Shown in pieces: positions 1 through 9,745 of a DNA stretch of 64,000 nt (the stretch's first letter is position 1; each line of letters starts with the position of its first letter). The stretch comes from Acetobacter vaccinii (GTDB taxonomy: Bacteria > Pseudomonadota > Alphaproteobacteria > Acetobacterales > Acetobacteraceae): NCBI RefSeq assembly GCF_008365315.1, contig NZ_CP043506.1, positions 1,780,001 to 1,844,000 of the forward strand. The letters are read 5' to 3'. Position numbers and translations under genes: made by a program. A model generated the notes under the pieces. The model worked only from the letters and a program-made list of their open reading frames with translations. It searched no databases and had not been told where the DNA came from.

Positions 1-146
1 GGGGCAGGCGTGCTGGGGGCGGCATCACCCAGGCTGCTCAGAGCCTGACTGTCCGTGACAACCTGCGCCCGTGCCACTGCGATCGAGAACACGGAGACCA
101 CACATAGCAGGGAGGCCCGGCGGGAGAGGGAGGAGATTTTGTACAT
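1..146 (-). CDS. Secreted protein, N-terminal fragment cut by window edge
   Basis: The first 48 or so codons of a minus-strand gene run off the left edge. The reading frame opens with ATG and encodes a typical Sec signal peptide: a basic start (MYKISSLSRRASL), a hydrophobic core (LCVVSVFSIAVARA) and a likely cut after ARA, followed by mature residues beginning QVVTDSQAL. The product is therefore exported to the periplasm or outer membrane. No domain is visible in the short mature part, so the family cannot be named. It lies downstream of the NAD kinase gene on the same strand with a gap of about 125 bases, so it may or may not share its transcript. The gene call rests on the signal peptide and open frame only. 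Confidence 0.6.
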   Translation of the reverse strand, partial: MYKISSLSRRASLLCVVSVFSIAVARAQVVTDSQALSSLGDAAPSTPA

Positions 147-272
147 CGCGCTCAGACTAACTCAGAAAGGGCAGGGGGTGGAATGGGCAAAACCTGTCTT
201 ATATCGGGTGCTGCCCGCCCGCAGGCCATGGCAGGAGGCTGGGACAGAGAACCACGACGGAGCGACCACCTG

Positions 273-1079
273 TTACGCGCAGAACTGCTCGGTCACGATA
301 CGGTCGGACAGGGTCTGTCCGGGGTCAAACAGCACGGTCACGCTCAGATTCCGGTCCTCGCAGACTTCAACACGGGTAATGTCGCGCAGTTCAACAGAAT
401 CGGCCACAGCGGCTACGGGGCGTTTTTCATGCTCCAGCACGGTAAATGTGACATGCGCGTTTGATGGCAGCAGTGCTCCCCGCCAGCGGCGGGGCCGGAA
501 GGGGCAGATGGGGGTTAGGGGCAGCAGGTTGCCCGAAAGCGGCACAATCGGGCCGTGGGCTGACAGGTTATAGGCTGTTGACCCGGCAGGCGTGGCCAGC
601 AGGGCACCGTCACAGATCAGTTCCTCAAGGCGTACGTAGCCGTCCACATCAATCCGCAGTTTGGCTGCCTGCCGGGTCTGGCGGAACAGATAGACATCGT
701 TGAGGGCCAGGGCCTCGCAGGTTTCCCCGTGGATGGAGGTCGCCTTCATGCGCAGCGGGTGCAGGGTTGCGGCCTGGGCCTGACTCAGGCGTTCGGGCAG
801 GTTGGCCTCGTCCGTCGGGTTCATCAAAAAGCCGACCGAGCCGCAATTCATGCCATAAACCGGCGTGTGCAGCTCCCGCACAAGGACATCGCGCAGGGTT
901 TCCAGCATGGAGCCGTCCCCACCCAGACAAACGATAACATCAGCCTCTTCCATCGGGTGGTCACCATAACGGGCGACAAGCCGGTCGCGTTCTACACACG
1001 CCGCAGGCGTGCTGGCGGCGGTAAAGGCAAGGCGACTGGGGGGCTGGCGGGAAAGAGGTGCTGGCGGGGCGGGGGTCAT
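273..1079 (-). CDS. nadK: NAD kinase
   Basis: Phosphorylates NAD to NADP in the cytosol using ATP or polyphosphate, supplying the NADP pool. The 268-residue product is of normal length for alphaproteobacterial NAD kinases. It carries the diagnostic GGDGS motif at residues 53-57, the [12 protein letters not shown] block in the middle (the usual NE motif replaced by LNDV) and the [18 protein letters not shown] segment that forms the second half of the NAD site. I start at the ATG giving MTPAPPAPL; a TTG further upstream overlaps the stop of the preceding glycosyltransferase gene by four bases, but the extra 28 residues look unlike NAD kinase. It follows the glycosyltransferase gene on the same strand, so the two are probably cotranscribed. 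Function is confident; the exact start is less so. Confidence 0.92.
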   Translation of the reverse strand: MTPAPPAPLSRQPPSRLAFTAASTPAACVERDRLVARYGDHPMEEADVIVCLGGDGSMLETLRDVLVRELHTPVYGMNCGSVGFLMNPTDEANLPERLSQAQAATLHPLRMKATSIHGETCEALALNDVYLFRQTRQAAKLRIDVDGYVRLEELICDGALLATPAGSTAYNLSAHGPIVPLSGNLLPLTPICPFRPRRWRGALLPSNAHVTFTVLEHEKRPVAAVADSVELRDITRVEVCEDRNLSVTVLFDPGQTLSDRIVTEQFCA

Positions 1080-1159
1080 GCTGGTGGCCTGTATCAGCCC
1101 GGAATGGTGTGCCGGAGGGGTGGGGCAGAGTGTGCAGGGTAAGCGTGACCTCGCAATGG

Positions 1160-2356
1160 TCAAGGGGCAGGGTGGGCTGCAAACTGTTGGGCCATGGGTG
1201 TGTGCAGCAGTTCATCATACACTGCCAGGGTGGCGTGCTGCATGGTCCAGGTCGTATAATGGGCCAGCACCATCTGTCGTGCTGCTGTTGCCATGTCCAG
1301 TAGCCAGCCGGACGGAGCTGTCAGGATGCGGGCCATGGCCGAGGCCAGGGCTGAGGCATCTCCCGGAGGGATGCTCAGTCCGGTTACGCCGTCCTCAACA
1401 GTTTCGGTCGCAGCGCCATGGCGGGCAACAATGACGGGCCTGCACATGGCCTGCGCTTCCACAACGACACGCCCAAAGGGTTCAGGTTTAAGGGACGGTG
1501 CCAGCACCATGGCTGACAGTGCCAGGGCTGCGGGCATGTCGTCACAATGGCCTGCAAAATGCAGCCGTTCCTTTATGCCGGATCGGGCGGCCTGTTCCTG
1601 CAATTCCCGCGCATAGCGTCCATCACCCGCGGCGGAGCCGACAAAAACGCACCGCCAGTCCAGTTGTGGGTGCGTGGTGGCAAGCTGTTGCAGGGCCTGG
1701 AGCACAAGGCTCTGCCCTTTCCAGGCAGTCAGCCTGCCGGGCATGAGGATAACCGGGGATTCGGAGGGCAGGTTCCATTTTTCGGCCAGATGATGCACCC
1801 GTTGGCCTGTTATGGCTTCAGGGCTGAACTGGGTGATATCCGCCCCACGGGGGATCAGGCGCAGGCGGTCGGTGCCCACGTCGTAGTCTTCTACCAGCCG
1901 TTGGGCGATGGAGCGGCTGATGGCGATCACCCGGTCTCCACTAGCCAGCACGGCATTGTAAAGCGCTTTGCCGGGGAAATTGTTGGCATGCACACCATGC
2001 CAGGTCGTGACAAAGGGGGTGCCACTGGCCCGGCATGCCAGCCGTGCAACCCAGGCAGGCGCGCGGGACCGTGCATGCACAAGGCTGACCTGCCGGTCAT
2101 GCAGAATATGGCGTAGGGCGCGTATATTGCCCGGCAGGTGGGCCGGGTTGCGGCTGCCAATGCGGGGCAGGGTTATATGCTCTGCCCCGACATGGCGCAG
2201 ATGGGCCTCCAGCCGACCGCCGCTGCTGACCACCAGGGCGCGGCCCCCTGCGCGGGTTATGGCATCGGCTATTTCCAGTGTGCCCCGCTCAATCCCGCCC
2301 TGGTTCAGGGCTGGAAGAATCTGAAGGATGGTAGGCGGGGCGGGGGTAGTGTTCAT
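1160..2356 (-). CDS. Glycosyltransferase family 4 (GT-B fold)
   Basis: A 398-residue sugar transferase that probably acts on lipid-linked or LPS acceptors at the inner face of the membrane. Evidence: an N-terminal [17 protein letters not shown] segment (the glycine-rich GGxE loop of GT4 enzymes), a middle [12 protein letters not shown] segment that starts the C-terminal Rossmann domain, and the E(x7)E-like motif [13 protein letters not shown] near residue 290 that holds the nucleotide sugar. It has no signal peptide or membrane segment. It is divergent from the TPR/heptosyltransferase pair to its right and is followed by nadK. The pairing with a GT9 heptosyltransferase gene nearby suggests LPS core work, but the sugar and acceptor cannot be read from sequence. 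An HPEP-linked or capsule role is equally possible. Confidence 0.85.
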   Translation of the reverse strand: MNTTPAPPTILQILPALNQGGIERGTLEIADAITRAGGRALVVSSGGRLEAHLRHVGAEHITLPRIGSRNPAHLPGNIRALRHILHDRQVSLVHARSRAPAWVARLACRASGTPFVTTWHGVHANNFPGKALYNAVLASGDRVIAISRSIAQRLVEDYDVGTDRLRLIPRGADITQFSPEAITGQRVHHLAEKWNLPSESPVILMPGRLTAWKGQSLVLQALQQLATTHPQLDWRCVFVGSAAGDGRYARELQEQAARSGIKERLHFAGHCDDMPAALALSAMVLAPSLKPEPFGRVVVEAQAMCRPVIVARHGAATETVEDGVTGLSIPPGDASALASAMARILTAPSGWLLDMATAARQMVLAHYTTWTMQHATLAVYDELLHTPMAQQFAAHPAP

Positions 2357-2459
2357 GCCCTGTAGGTATCATGCTTTGCGGCTTGCGGGCCACAGGGGGG
2401 GCAGGGTGGAGGTGTTCCGGCTTGACCTGGGCAGGCTGCTGTCTGCTAAGGACTTAAGG

Positions 2460-3302
2460 ATGAAATCCGGTGTCCTCCCTTCCATGTCTCTTTCCCTGCC
2501 TGTGCGGGGCGTTCTGGCTGGGACAGCGTTGCTGGTCTGGGCATCGTCTGGTGTTGCTGTGTCGCGGCATGGTGCGGCCCGGCCTGATACCAAAGCGACC
2601 AACTGGTCAGCCGATGCCTGTATGACCATGCTGGGGGATGATCCGTTTGGTGCGCGTGACTATGCACAGGCCTGGCAGCACCACGGCGGCGGGCGTGATG
2701 CCAAGCATTGTCAGGCTCTGGCGCAGCTTCGCACAGGGCAGGAAGAAACAGCCGCCCAGATGCTTGATGACCTGGCCCGCCTGAGCGCACAGGACAACAA
2801 GGGCGGGAGTGTCACCCCTCATGCCCGTGCCGCTATTGCGGCAGAAGCGGCGGGGGCATGGCTTGCCATCGGCCAGCCGGTCAAGGCGGAAGACAGCGCG
2901 ACCTATGGGCTGGGCTTGGCGCCGGGCGATCAGGCGCTGCTGGTCGTGCAGGCGCGTGCCCTGCTGGCGCAGGACAAGGTCGGGCAGGCAGTGCAGAGTC
3001 TGACAGCGCTGGTGCAGGCACAGGCTAACGCCGCCCCGCAGGTTTTTGTGCTTCTGGCCTCGGCCGAGCGGCGGGCAGGGCAGATGGACAGTGCCCTGCA
3101 ACACGTCCAGCACGCGATTGAGGCCGACCCACAAGACCCCGCTGCCTTGCTGGAGCGTGGCATTATCCGTGAACGACGGGGCGACCCTGCTGGTGCCAGA
3201 AAAGACTGGCTCCAGGTGCTGGACCTTGCCCCCGACAGCCACGAGGCAGATCTGGCCCGGCAGGATCTTGATATCATGGCGGCCGACCCGGATTCGCAAT
3301 GA
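2460..3302 (+). CDS. Exported tetratricopeptide-repeat protein
   Basis: A 280-residue TPR protein. The N-terminus has an export signal (basic start, then VRGVLAGTALLVWASSGVAVS), so it is likely periplasmic or membrane-anchored. From about residue 95 onward the sequence is alanine-rich helical hairpins; the clearest TPR units are in the last third (QVFVLLASAERRAGQMDSAL and AALLERGIIRERRGDPAGA). TPRs are protein-protein interaction scaffolds; the partner is unknown. The start ATG is preceded by AAGGA; an ATG eight codons further in (MSLSLPV) would also leave a signal peptide. Its stop overlaps the start of the next gene by four bases (ATGA), so translation of the two is likely coupled, pointing to a role with the heptosyltransferase-like enzyme. 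Confidence 0.8.
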   Translation: MKSGVLPSMSLSLPVRGVLAGTALLVWASSGVAVSRHGAARPDTKATNWSADACMTMLGDDPFGARDYAQAWQHHGGGRDAKHCQALAQLRTGQEETAAQMLDDLARLSAQDNKGGSVTPHARAAIAAEAAGAWLAIGQPVKAEDSATYGLGLAPGDQALLVVQARALLAQDKVGQAVQSLTALVQAQANAAPQVFVLLASAERRAGQMDSALQHVQHAIEADPQDPAALLERGIIRERRGDPAGARKDWLQVLDLAPDSHEADLARQDLDIMAADPDSQ

Positions 3303-4234
3303 CGGCACAGGGGCAGGACACGATAGTGGCACCGTCGCGCGTGCTGGTCATCCGGCTGGGGGCTTTGGGTGATTTTGTGCAGAGCTTCGGGCCGTTCGGG
3401 GCTATCCGCAAGGCCCACCCCAAAGCCCATATTACTCTTTTGACCACAAAGCCTTTTGTGGAACTGGCCCGGCTGTCCCCCTGGTTTGATAGCGTGGAGG
3501 AAGACACACGGCCCGCCTGGACCGACCTGCGCGGGCTGGCCCGCCTGCGGGGCCAGTTGCGCGGGTATGACAGGGTGTATGACCTCCAGACATCCAGCCG
3601 CACGGCCCGCTATTTCAGGCTGGCGGGGCGGCCTGAGTGGTCGGGCCATGCCCGTGGGGCGGCTCTGGTGCATACCAACCCCTGGCGCAACGATATGCAC
3701 ACCCGTGCCCGCCAGCGTAACCAGTTGCAGGAGGCCGGGCTGACTCTGGATGGCGCGCCGGACCTGTCGTGGTTGCGTGGCTATGGGCCGGTCCTGCCTG
3801 ATCCCTACGCCTTGCTGGTGCCCGGTGCTGCGGCCCACCGGCCTGCCAAACGCTGGCCTGCCCGCCGCTATGGGGAGGTCGCACAGGGCTTGCTGGCGCG
3901 GGGTATCCGGCCGGTGATTGTGGGTTCCGGGGCCGAGCAGCCTTTGGTGGAGGCCATACAGGCTGTCTGCCCGCAAAGCCTTGACCTGACAGGGCGCACG
4001 TCCCTGCCCGAACTGGCCGGTCTGGCCGCGCGCGCCTGGGGCGCTGTGGGGAATGATACCGGCCCCATGCATCTGGCGGCAGCCATGGGGTGCCGTTGTC
4101 TGGTGCTCTTTTCAGCCGAGAGTGTCCCAGCACTGACAGCCCCTGTCGGGCAGGCACCGGGGCAGGTACGGGTGCTTTGGGCGCGTGATCTGGCCTTCCT
4201 TTCGGCACAGAGGGTTGCAGCAACGCTCTGGTAG
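3299..4234 (+). CDS. Glycosyltransferase family 9 (ADP-heptose:LPS heptosyltransferase-like)
   Basis: A 311-residue cytosolic GT-B enzyme of the GT9 family, which transfers heptose to lipopolysaccharide inner core. Signs are the N-terminal [20 protein letters not shown] (the typical start of heptosyltransferases), the central [20 protein letters not shown] segment (GG/GAS..KRWP motif that binds the ADP-sugar), and near the C-terminus [17 protein letters not shown], the diagnostic D-T-G-x-M-H-L-A-A motif. Length is slightly below the usual 320-350. It overlaps the TPR gene by four bases and is followed 50 bases later by thrS. It could be WaaC/WaaF-like or a paralogue acting on another glycan; I cannot tell which. 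Confidence 0.88.
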   Translation: MTAQGQDTIVAPSRVLVIRLGALGDFVQSFGPFGAIRKAHPKAHITLLTTKPFVELARLSPWFDSVEEDTRPAWTDLRGLARLRGQLRGYDRVYDLQTSSRTARYFRLAGRPEWSGHARGAALVHTNPWRNDMHTRARQRNQLQEAGLTLDGAPDLSWLRGYGPVLPDPYALLVPGAAAHRPAKRWPARRYGEVAQGLLARGIRPVIVGSGAEQPLVEAIQAVCPQSLDLTGRTSLPELAGLAARAWGAVGNDTGPMHLAAAMGCRCLVLFSAESVPALTAPVGQAPGQVRVLWARDLAFLSAQRVAATLW

Positions 4235-4284
4235 CGCCATTAAGCATGGGTTGTGAATTTTTTCCGATCTGGAGCTTGAGACGT

Positions 4285-6213
4285 ATGCCCGCTATCACCC
4301 TGCCTGACGGTTCTGTTCGTAGTTTTGACGGGCCGGTGACGGGCACGACGGTGGCTGAGGCAATCGGCCCCGGTCTGGCCCGTGCCGCCCTTGCGATGGA
4401 AGTTGACGGTGTGCTGTGCGATATCCGCCAGTCCATCCGCTCCGACGCGGCCCTGCGTTTTATTACCCGCAAAGACCCCGAAGCCCTTGAACTGATCCGC
4501 CATGACGCGGCCCATGTTCTGGCCGAGGCGGTGCAGTCGCTTTTTCCTGGCACGCAGGTCACGATTGGCCCGTCCATTGAAAACGGCTTCTATTACGATT
4601 TTTACCGTGCTGAACCGTTCACGCCCGAAGACTTCGCCGCTATTGAGGCGCGGATGAAGGAAATCGTAGCCAGCGCGGCCCCGTTCGAGCGCGATGTCTG
4701 GCAGCGTGATGCCGCCATTGCGTTTTTTGAAGAACGTGGGGAGTCCTTCAAGGCTCAACTGATCCGTGACCTGCCAGAGACTGAGGAAATCTCGGTCTAT
4801 AGGCAGGGGCAGTGGCTGGACCTGTGCCGCGGGCCGCACCTGCGCACCACACAGGATGTTGGCACGGCCTTCAAGCTGATGAAGGTGGCCGGCGCCTACT
4901 GGCGTGGTGACCACCGTAACCCCATGCTGACCCGCGTTTACGGCACCGCCTGGCGCGACCAGAAGGAACTGGACGCCTACCTGCTACAGCTTGAAGAAGC
5001 AGAGCGGCGTGACCACCGCCGGATCGGGCGGGAAATGGCGCTGTTCCATTTTCAGGAAGAAGCAGTGGGGCAGGTCTTCTGGCATGCCAAGGGCTGGCGC
5101 ATCTACAGTGTGTTGCAGGATTATATGCGCCGCATGCAGACCCGCCATGGGTATGAGGAAGTGCGCACCCCCCAGCTTGTTGACCGTGGATTGTGGGAGG
5201 CCTCCGGCCACTGGGACAAATACCGGCACCACATGTTCATCGCTACAGTGGAGGATGAGGAAAAGACTCTCGCCCTTAAGCCTATGAACTGCCCGTGCCA
5301 TGTGCAGATTTTCCGCCACGGCCTGCGGTCCTACCGGGAACTGCCGCTGCGTATGGCGGAATTTGGCGCCTGCCACCGTTATGAACCGTCTGGCGCGTTG
5401 CATGGCTTGATGCGCGTGCGTGGGTTTACGCAGGACGACGCCCATATTTTCTGCACCGAAGACCAGATTGCTGACGAAACCGTACGGTTTGTGCAGATGC
5501 TGCATGATGTGTACGCCGACCTCGGGTTTGAACATGTCCGCGTGAAATTTGCTGACCGGCCTGAGCAGCGCGCAGGTAGCGAGGAAGTCTGGGACAAGGC
5601 GGAAGCCGCCCTTAAGGAAGCCTGTGCCGTGGCCGGTGTGGACTACGAGCATAATCCTGGTGAGGGCGCTTTTTACGGCCCCAAGCTGGAGTTTGTGCTG
5701 CGGGATGCTATCGGGCGTGACTGGCAGTGCGGCACGTTGCAGGTGGACCTGGTGCTGCCCGAGCGGCTGGATGCCAGCTATGTGGGTGAAGACTCCGCAC
5801 GGCACCGTCCGGTCATGCTGCACCGGGCCATTCTTGGGTCTTTCGAGCGGTTTCTGGGTATCCTCATTGAGCAGCACGCCGGGCGTTTCCCGCTGTGGCT
5901 GGCCCCTGTGCAGGTTGTGGTGGCGTCGATCGTCAGTGACGCGGCCCCGTATGCGCAGGAGGTTACAGCAGCCCTCCGTGCCGCAGGTCTGGTGGCCGAG
6001 GCCGATGTCCGCAACGACAAGATCAACGCCAAGGTGCGCGAGCATAGCCTTGCCCGCGTGCCTGTCATTCTTGTCGTCGGGCGTAAGGAAGCCGAGGAGC
6101 GTACGGTGGCCATGCGGCGGCTGGGCAGCCAGGCGCAGGAAAGCCTGACGCTGGAAGCCGTTGTCAGCCGTCTGGCTGAGGAAGCAACGCCCCCAGACCT
6201 TAAGAAAGCCTGA
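4285..6213 (+). CDS. thrS: Threonyl-tRNA synthetase
   Basis: Charges tRNA-Thr in the cytosol. The 642-residue product matches the length of the Escherichia coli enzyme. Domains in order: TGS (residues 1-60, starts [14 protein letters not shown]), the editing/SAD domain with [11 protein letters not shown] and the zinc-site-like CRGPHL, the class II catalytic core from about 240 (motif 2 in [19 protein letters not shown]; the zinc ligand Cys in [10 protein letters not shown]), and the C-terminal anticodon-binding domain from about 535 ([10 protein letters not shown]). The start is the ATG preceded by GGAG; an ATG 13 codons upstream adds residues unlike the family. It is followed by infC, an order shared by many proteobacteria. 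Confidence 0.97.
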   Translation: MPAITLPDGSVRSFDGPVTGTTVAEAIGPGLARAALAMEVDGVLCDIRQSIRSDAALRFITRKDPEALELIRHDAAHVLAEAVQSLFPGTQVTIGPSIENGFYYDFYRAEPFTPEDFAAIEARMKEIVASAAPFERDVWQRDAAIAFFEERGESFKAQLIRDLPETEEISVYRQGQWLDLCRGPHLRTTQDVGTAFKLMKVAGAYWRGDHRNPMLTRVYGTAWRDQKELDAYLLQLEEAERRDHRRIGREMALFHFQEEAVGQVFWHAKGWRIYSVLQDYMRRMQTRHGYEEVRTPQLVDRGLWEASGHWDKYRHHMFIATVEDEEKTLALKPMNCPCHVQIFRHGLRSYRELPLRMAEFGACHRYEPSGALHGLMRVRGFTQDDAHIFCTEDQIADETVRFVQMLHDVYADLGFEHVRVKFADRPEQRAGSEEVWDKAEAALKEACAVAGVDYEHNPGEGAFYGPKLEFVLRDAIGRDWQCGTLQVDLVLPERLDASYVGEDSARHRPVMLHRAILGSFERFLGILIEQHAGRFPLWLAPVQVVVASIVSDAAPYAQEVTAALRAAGLVAEADVRNDKINAKVREHSLARVPVILVVGRKEAEERTVAMRRLGSQAQESLTLEAVVSRLAEEATPPDLKKA

Positions 6214-6261
6214 AGCCTGTTGTGGCAATGCTGCAATGAACAGGTTTTTGTTGTGCGCTGC

Positions 6262-6292
6262 TTGATAAAAGCCAGAGAATTGCGCACATAAT
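6262..6292 (+). promoter_or_regulatory. Possible promoter between thrS and infC
   Basis: TTGATA at 6262-6267 and CATAAT at 6287-6292 resemble sigma-70 boxes, but the 19-base spacer is longer than ideal. It would give infC its own transcript. Weak call. Confidence 0.3.
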
Positions 6293-6354
6293 GCCGCCAG
6301 ACAGGAGTGCCGCAGGGTGCTTCTGTCTTTTGTAACGAATTACAGGAGCCGACC

Positions 6355-6891
6355 ATAGCCAGATCCCCTTATCCCGCGCCGCCAAGCCGTGAAGGGCCGC
6401 GGGTAAACGAAGAAATCCGTGTGCCGCAAGTTCGACTGATTGACGAAAACGGCGAAATGGCTGGCATCATGACCGTGCGGGATGCTCTGGCCCGTGCGTA
6501 TGGTGTCGGCCTTGACCTGCTGGAAATCAGCCCTAACGCTGAGCCGCCTGTCGCGAAGATTCTCGACTACGGCAAGTTCAAATACGAACAGCAGAAAAAG
6601 CGCAACGAAGCCAAGAAAAAGCAGAAGGTCATCGAGATCAAGGAAGTCAAGGTTCGCCCGAATATCGACGAAAATGACTACCAGGTCAAAATGCGCGCCA
6701 TCAAAAGCTTTATTGGCGACGGCGACAAGGTCAAGGTCACGCTGCGTTTCCGTGGTCGTGAAATGGCGCACCAGGAACTGGGGATCAAGGTTCTGGAGCG
6801 TGTACGCCTTGAAGTGGAAGAGCTGGTAAAAGTTGAGCAGATGCCGCGTCTTGAAAACCGGCAGATGATCATGGTGCTGGCACCACGCTGA
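6355..6891 (+). CDS. infC: Translation initiation factor IF-3, probable ATA start
   Basis: IF-3 binds the 30S subunit, keeps ribosomes apart and checks the start codon and initiator tRNA. The 178-residue product has the N-terminal domain ([20 protein letters not shown], then [14 protein letters not shown]) and the C-terminal domain ([33 protein letters not shown]). No ATG, GTG or TTG sits sensibly near the conserved N-terminus: the only upstream candidate, GTG at 6307, directly abuts AGGA with no spacing. An ideal AGGAG (6344-6348) lies six bases before ATA, which would begin the protein (M)ARSPYPAPP. infC of E. coli is known to use the poor start AUU so that IF-3 represses itself; an ATA start here would serve the same loop. 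Followed by a strong terminator. Confidence 0.93.
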   Translation: MARSPYPAPPSREGPRVNEEIRVPQVRLIDENGEMAGIMTVRDALARAYGVGLDLLEISPNAEPPVAKILDYGKFKYEQQKKRNEAKKKQKVIEIKEVKVRPNIDENDYQVKMRAIKSFIGDGDKVKVTLRFRGREMAHQELGIKVLERVRLEVEELVKVEQMPRLENRQMIMVLAPR

Positions 6892-6949
6892 CCCCTGCTG
6901 GCCCTTACCCAGGCACGGCTTGGGGCAAGGGCAGGTAAGGTGTTTTTAA

Positions 6950-6980
6950 AGCCCTGTGGCCTTAGCCGCAGGGCTTTTTT
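6950..6980 (+). terminator. Rho-independent terminator after infC
   Basis: An 11-bp stem (AGCCCTGTGGC / GCCGCAGGGCT, one G-U pair) with a four-base CTTA loop is followed by six T residues. It ends the thrS-infC transcript. Confidence 0.9.
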
Positions 6981-7133
6981 GTGCATTGTGTGCGGCCTGG
7001 ATGCGGTGGAACAGCCGTGTGTTCTGTTACAAAAAACACGACCGTGTCTGGCATGGGTCTGGGTGGCTGCTTACGCCGTGCCTGCAACTGAGCCGCCCCC
7101 TGCCAAACGACTGTTGGCAGGGTGGCCGTGCTG

Positions 7134-7856
7134 TCAGTGGGTCAGAATGACCGTGGCATTGCCACGGGCCCGCACGGTCTGTGTTTCTTCAGTGCTGCTG
7201 GGGGGAGTAGTGTCTGCGCTACTGCGTGCCGCCATCATCATGACAGGCATGGGGCGGATGGGCGTGAATTCTGAAAAATTGAGAGTTTCAAACCGCGCCA
7301 CATGCAGGCCAAGAGACGCCGCCAGTGTTTCGGCCTGTTTTTGCAGGTCCGTGACAGCGTTCTTCTCGGCCTCCAGCAGCAGCCCCTGTCGCCGGGACTC
7401 GGACAGAGACCATTCCAGCCCTTCCAGAATCAAGCCGCTGGCCTGGAGTTCACCCGCCAGGGGGAGAAGAGCCTGACCATCACTGGCAGTTAATGTCAGG
7501 GATTGCTGGGCTGTCCAGAATGGCCGCGCCTTGTCGGGCCGGGTTTGAGACACGGAGTAGTTCAACGCCGCACTTTTCAGCCCCTTGACCTTGCTGCTCG
7601 TAGCCATGGCGCGGCTGATCTGGGCGTTAACGGACTGTTGTGCTGCGGCAGGGCTTTTGCCTTGGGCTTCAACACGGAAGGTGGCGGTAATCTGGTCTGG
7701 CGGGGCCTGCACTGTGCCTTCCGCGCTGATATGCAGTTTTGTTTCAGCCGCCGGGCTGGCCGTCTGGGCAAGCCCTGTTGCGGGCATACCAAGGGCCAGA
7801 GCAGTCATAAAACCCAGAGTGCGGGCCTGACCATGAAACCGGAATGAATGAAACAT
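7134..7856 (-). CDS. SIMPL-domain (DUF541) periplasmic protein
   Basis: A 240-residue exported protein. The signal peptide ends around ATGLAQ (residue 31). The mature part fits the SIMPL/DUF541 family: it opens with KLHISAEGTVQAPPDQITATF, continues with repeated NAQISRAMATSSKVKG and QTRPDKARPFWTAQQSLTLTA segments, and has the LGLHVARFETLNFSE stretch near the C-terminus. Family members are oligomeric outer-membrane or periplasmic proteins of uncertain role (BP26 of Brucella forms channel-like assemblies). Its start codon overlaps the stop of the upstream small secreted protein by one base (TAATG), so the two are translationally coupled and may work together in the envelope. Confidence 0.85.
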   Translation of the reverse strand: MFHSFRFHGQARTLGFMTALALGMPATGLAQTASPAAETKLHISAEGTVQAPPDQITATFRVEAQGKSPAAAQQSVNAQISRAMATSSKVKGLKSAALNYSVSQTRPDKARPFWTAQQSLTLTASDGQALLPLAGELQASGLILEGLEWSLSESRRQGLLLEAEKNAVTDLQKQAETLAASLGLHVARFETLNFSEFTPIRPMPVMMMAARSSADTTPPSSTEETQTVRARGNATVILTH

Positions 7857-8200
7857 TAGGGAGAGCTTCCTTTCAGGATCCGGACCGCACGCCTGAGGCG
7901 GGTCAGCCCGATGCGGATGTTGCCGTTACGGCACAGGGTCAGGCCACTTTGTCGTAGGCCTGCGACAATGGGTGATGGCTGAAGCTGATAGGAGTCCACC
8001 TCCTGCGCCAGGGCAAGACAAAAAGGAAGACTGTCGGATGTAACGGCGACAGAGGCCTGCGGTTTCTGGGTCTCGATAGGGAAGGGTATCCCGCCGGGGC
8101 CAAAAGCAGGCAGGTTGTTTTTCCAGCCGCACCAGTCGTGCCAGGCCGTGGCACCACAGCTGATACTAAGTGTAAGCACGAGAATCAGGCGGGATTGCAT
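7856..8200 (-). CDS. Small secreted protein of unknown function
   Basis: A 114-residue protein starting MQSRLILVLTLSISCGATAW, a good signal peptide. The mature part has four or so cysteines in the exported region (WHDWCGW, SLPFCLALAQE, SGLTLCRNG), consistent with disulfides, and ends in a basic amphipathic helix (GLTRLRRAVRIL). I do not recognise a named family. I start at the ATG that yields the signal peptide; a TTG 12 codons upstream is possible but lacks a ribosome-binding site. It lies immediately upstream of, and one base overlapping with, the SIMPL-domain gene, which argues for a joint envelope role. Confidence 0.6.
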   Translation of the reverse strand: MQSRLILVLTLSISCGATAWHDWCGWKNNLPAFGPGGIPFPIETQKPQASVAVTSDSLPFCLALAQEVDSYQLQPSPIVAGLRQSGLTLCRNGNIRIGLTRLRRAVRILKGSSP

Positions 8201-8293
8201 GACAAAACTATGGAAATATGACTGCCTGAATTTCAAGGAAACTTGTCGCGCTGAACGATCTATTAACGAAGTGGCGTCAGGAGCCGTTGAGAA

Positions 8294-9745
8294 TCAGCTA
8301 CTCTGCCTGTCTTCAGCAGGTGGGGCGGCAACAACGGGCAGGTCCAGGGTGACGACAAGGCCCGGCGTATTATCAGCCAGCGCCATGGTGCCACCATGCA
8401 GGTGCACAATGGCCTGCACCAGTGTCAGCCCAAGGCCGGAACCGGCAGTCGTACGGGCTTTTTCTGCCCGGAAAAAGCGTTCCGGGGCCAGTGCCATTTC
8501 CGCAGCAGACATGCCAATGCCCCGGTCCCGTATTTCCAGCCGGAAAACCTGATTGGATGCACTGTCTGTGGGGGGCTCAACAGTCTGCAAGCTGACGCTC
8601 AGGGTAATACAGGTCTGTGGCGCGGAAAATTTAATGGCATTGTCCAGCAGGTTGGCCACCACCTGCTGGATCATCGTCCGGTCACCAAAGAAGGGAAGTT
8701 GGGCGGGTAAGGAGGTTGTCAGGCTCAGCCCTCGGTCTTCTGCCAGGGCGTCGTAGAGTTCGATGGTGTCCTGTATGGCGGGCACAAGGTCAAAGTGGGA
8801 AAAGGCCGACCGTCTGACGCCCGATTCAATCTGTGCGACCCGCAGCATGGCGCTGCAAATGCCAGCAACGTTGTCCAGGTTCAGGATAGCCTGGTCAATG
8901 GCCAGGCGCAGATCGTCCTCGGTTCGGGCATGGCGGGCGGCGTTTTCAAGCTCGGCCCGCGCACGGGTAATGGGTGTGCGCAGGTCATGTGCAATATTGT
9001 TGGAAACCTGTGTGACCCCTGCCATCAGGCGGCAGATGCGGTCCAGCATGTCGTTGATGGTGCGGGCGACGTCATCCAGTTCATCTTCCGCGCCGCGGAG
9101 GGGAATGCGTTGTGAGATATCACCACGTGTAATGGCAACAGTCGTGTGGTTGATGGAGTGGATAATCCTGCGGAACATGGCGCGGATTGCCCAGCCACCA
9201 CTGGCGGCGAGGAGTGCGACCACACCACAGGTCCACAGTAGGATATTGTTGAAAATACGCTGGAATTGCGCCCGCCCGCGTATGTCGCGCCCGACTAGCA
9301 GACGGTAGCCATCGGGCAATAACCAGGCTCTTAGACGTGCCTGATTGCTCTCGCCATCCCGTTGGACATTGAGGGTGTACCAGGTGTCTTCCCGCTGCAA
9401 GGAGGACGGCCAGTGGGCGAGGTTGCCTGCGATGATCCTGCCATCCGGGCTGCACAGCAGGTAGAGGGCATCATCATCAAGGTCCTGTGCAAGACGCATG
9501 TTGATGGTTTCGGCCAGACCACCCAGCCCTGTGGTGGTCCATGTGGCCAGCAGGGCGCTGGCGTCGAGCATGGTGGAGTGTTCGGTCCGCTGTTCCAGCA
9601 TCCCGATGGTGCTCCACCAGATCACAGACAGGAACAGCAGGGTAGAGGTGATGAACAGGGCCCCGTAAGCAAGGCCGAACACCATGCTGACAGACTTCAG
9701 CCATGCAAAGCGGGAGGGACGCTGGGTGTTCTGGCCTGCGGTCAT
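8294..9745 (-). CDS. Sensor histidine kinase (EnvZ/TctE-type)
   Basis: A 483-residue inner-membrane kinase. Two membrane segments (about residues 22-46 and 167-188) bracket a periplasmic sensor of 120 residues with no recognisable fold. Then come a HAMP linker (RGAEDELDDVARTINDML), the HisKA dimerisation domain with the phospho-acceptor His253 in NNIAHDLRTPITRAR, and an HATPase_c domain with N box (NLLDNAIKFSA), G1 (RDRGIGM) and G2 (GSGLGLTLVQ). It phosphorylates the response regulator whose gene overlaps it by four bases upstream. The signal is unknown. The domain order matches QseC/TctE-like kinases, and the C-terminus has a short Ala/Pro tail. Confidence 0.93.
   Translation of the reverse strand: MTAGQNTQRPSRFAWLKSVSMVFGLAYGALFITSTLLFLSVIWWSTIGMLEQRTEHSTMLDASALLATWTTTGLGGLAETINMRLAQDLDDDALYLLCSPDGRIIAGNLAHWPSSLQREDTWYTLNVQRDGESNQARLRAWLLPDGYRLLVGRDIRGRAQFQRIFNNILLWTCGVVALLAASGGWAIRAMFRRIIHSINHTTVAITRGDISQRIPLRGAEDELDDVARTINDMLDRICRLMAGVTQVSNNIAHDLRTPITRARAELENAARHARTEDDLRLAIDQAILNLDNVAGICSAMLRVAQIESGVRRSAFSHFDLVPAIQDTIELYDALAEDRGLSLTTSLPAQLPFFGDRTMIQQVVANLLDNAIKFSAPQTCITLSVSLQTVEPPTDSASNQVFRLEIRDRGIGMSAAEMALAPERFFRAEKARTTAGSGLGLTLVQAIVHLHGGTMALADNTPGLVVTLDLPVVAAPPAEDRQSS

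Noticed and set aside
1079..1163. Longer NAD kinase from a TTG start overlapping the glycosyltransferase stop
   Set aside because: The added 28 residues lack similarity to NAD kinase and the ATG start gives a normal length; kept as an alternative only.
2930..4072. Minus-strand open frame of 380 codons across the TPR and GT9 genes
   Set aside because: It crosses two real genes and a gene junction and has no family features.
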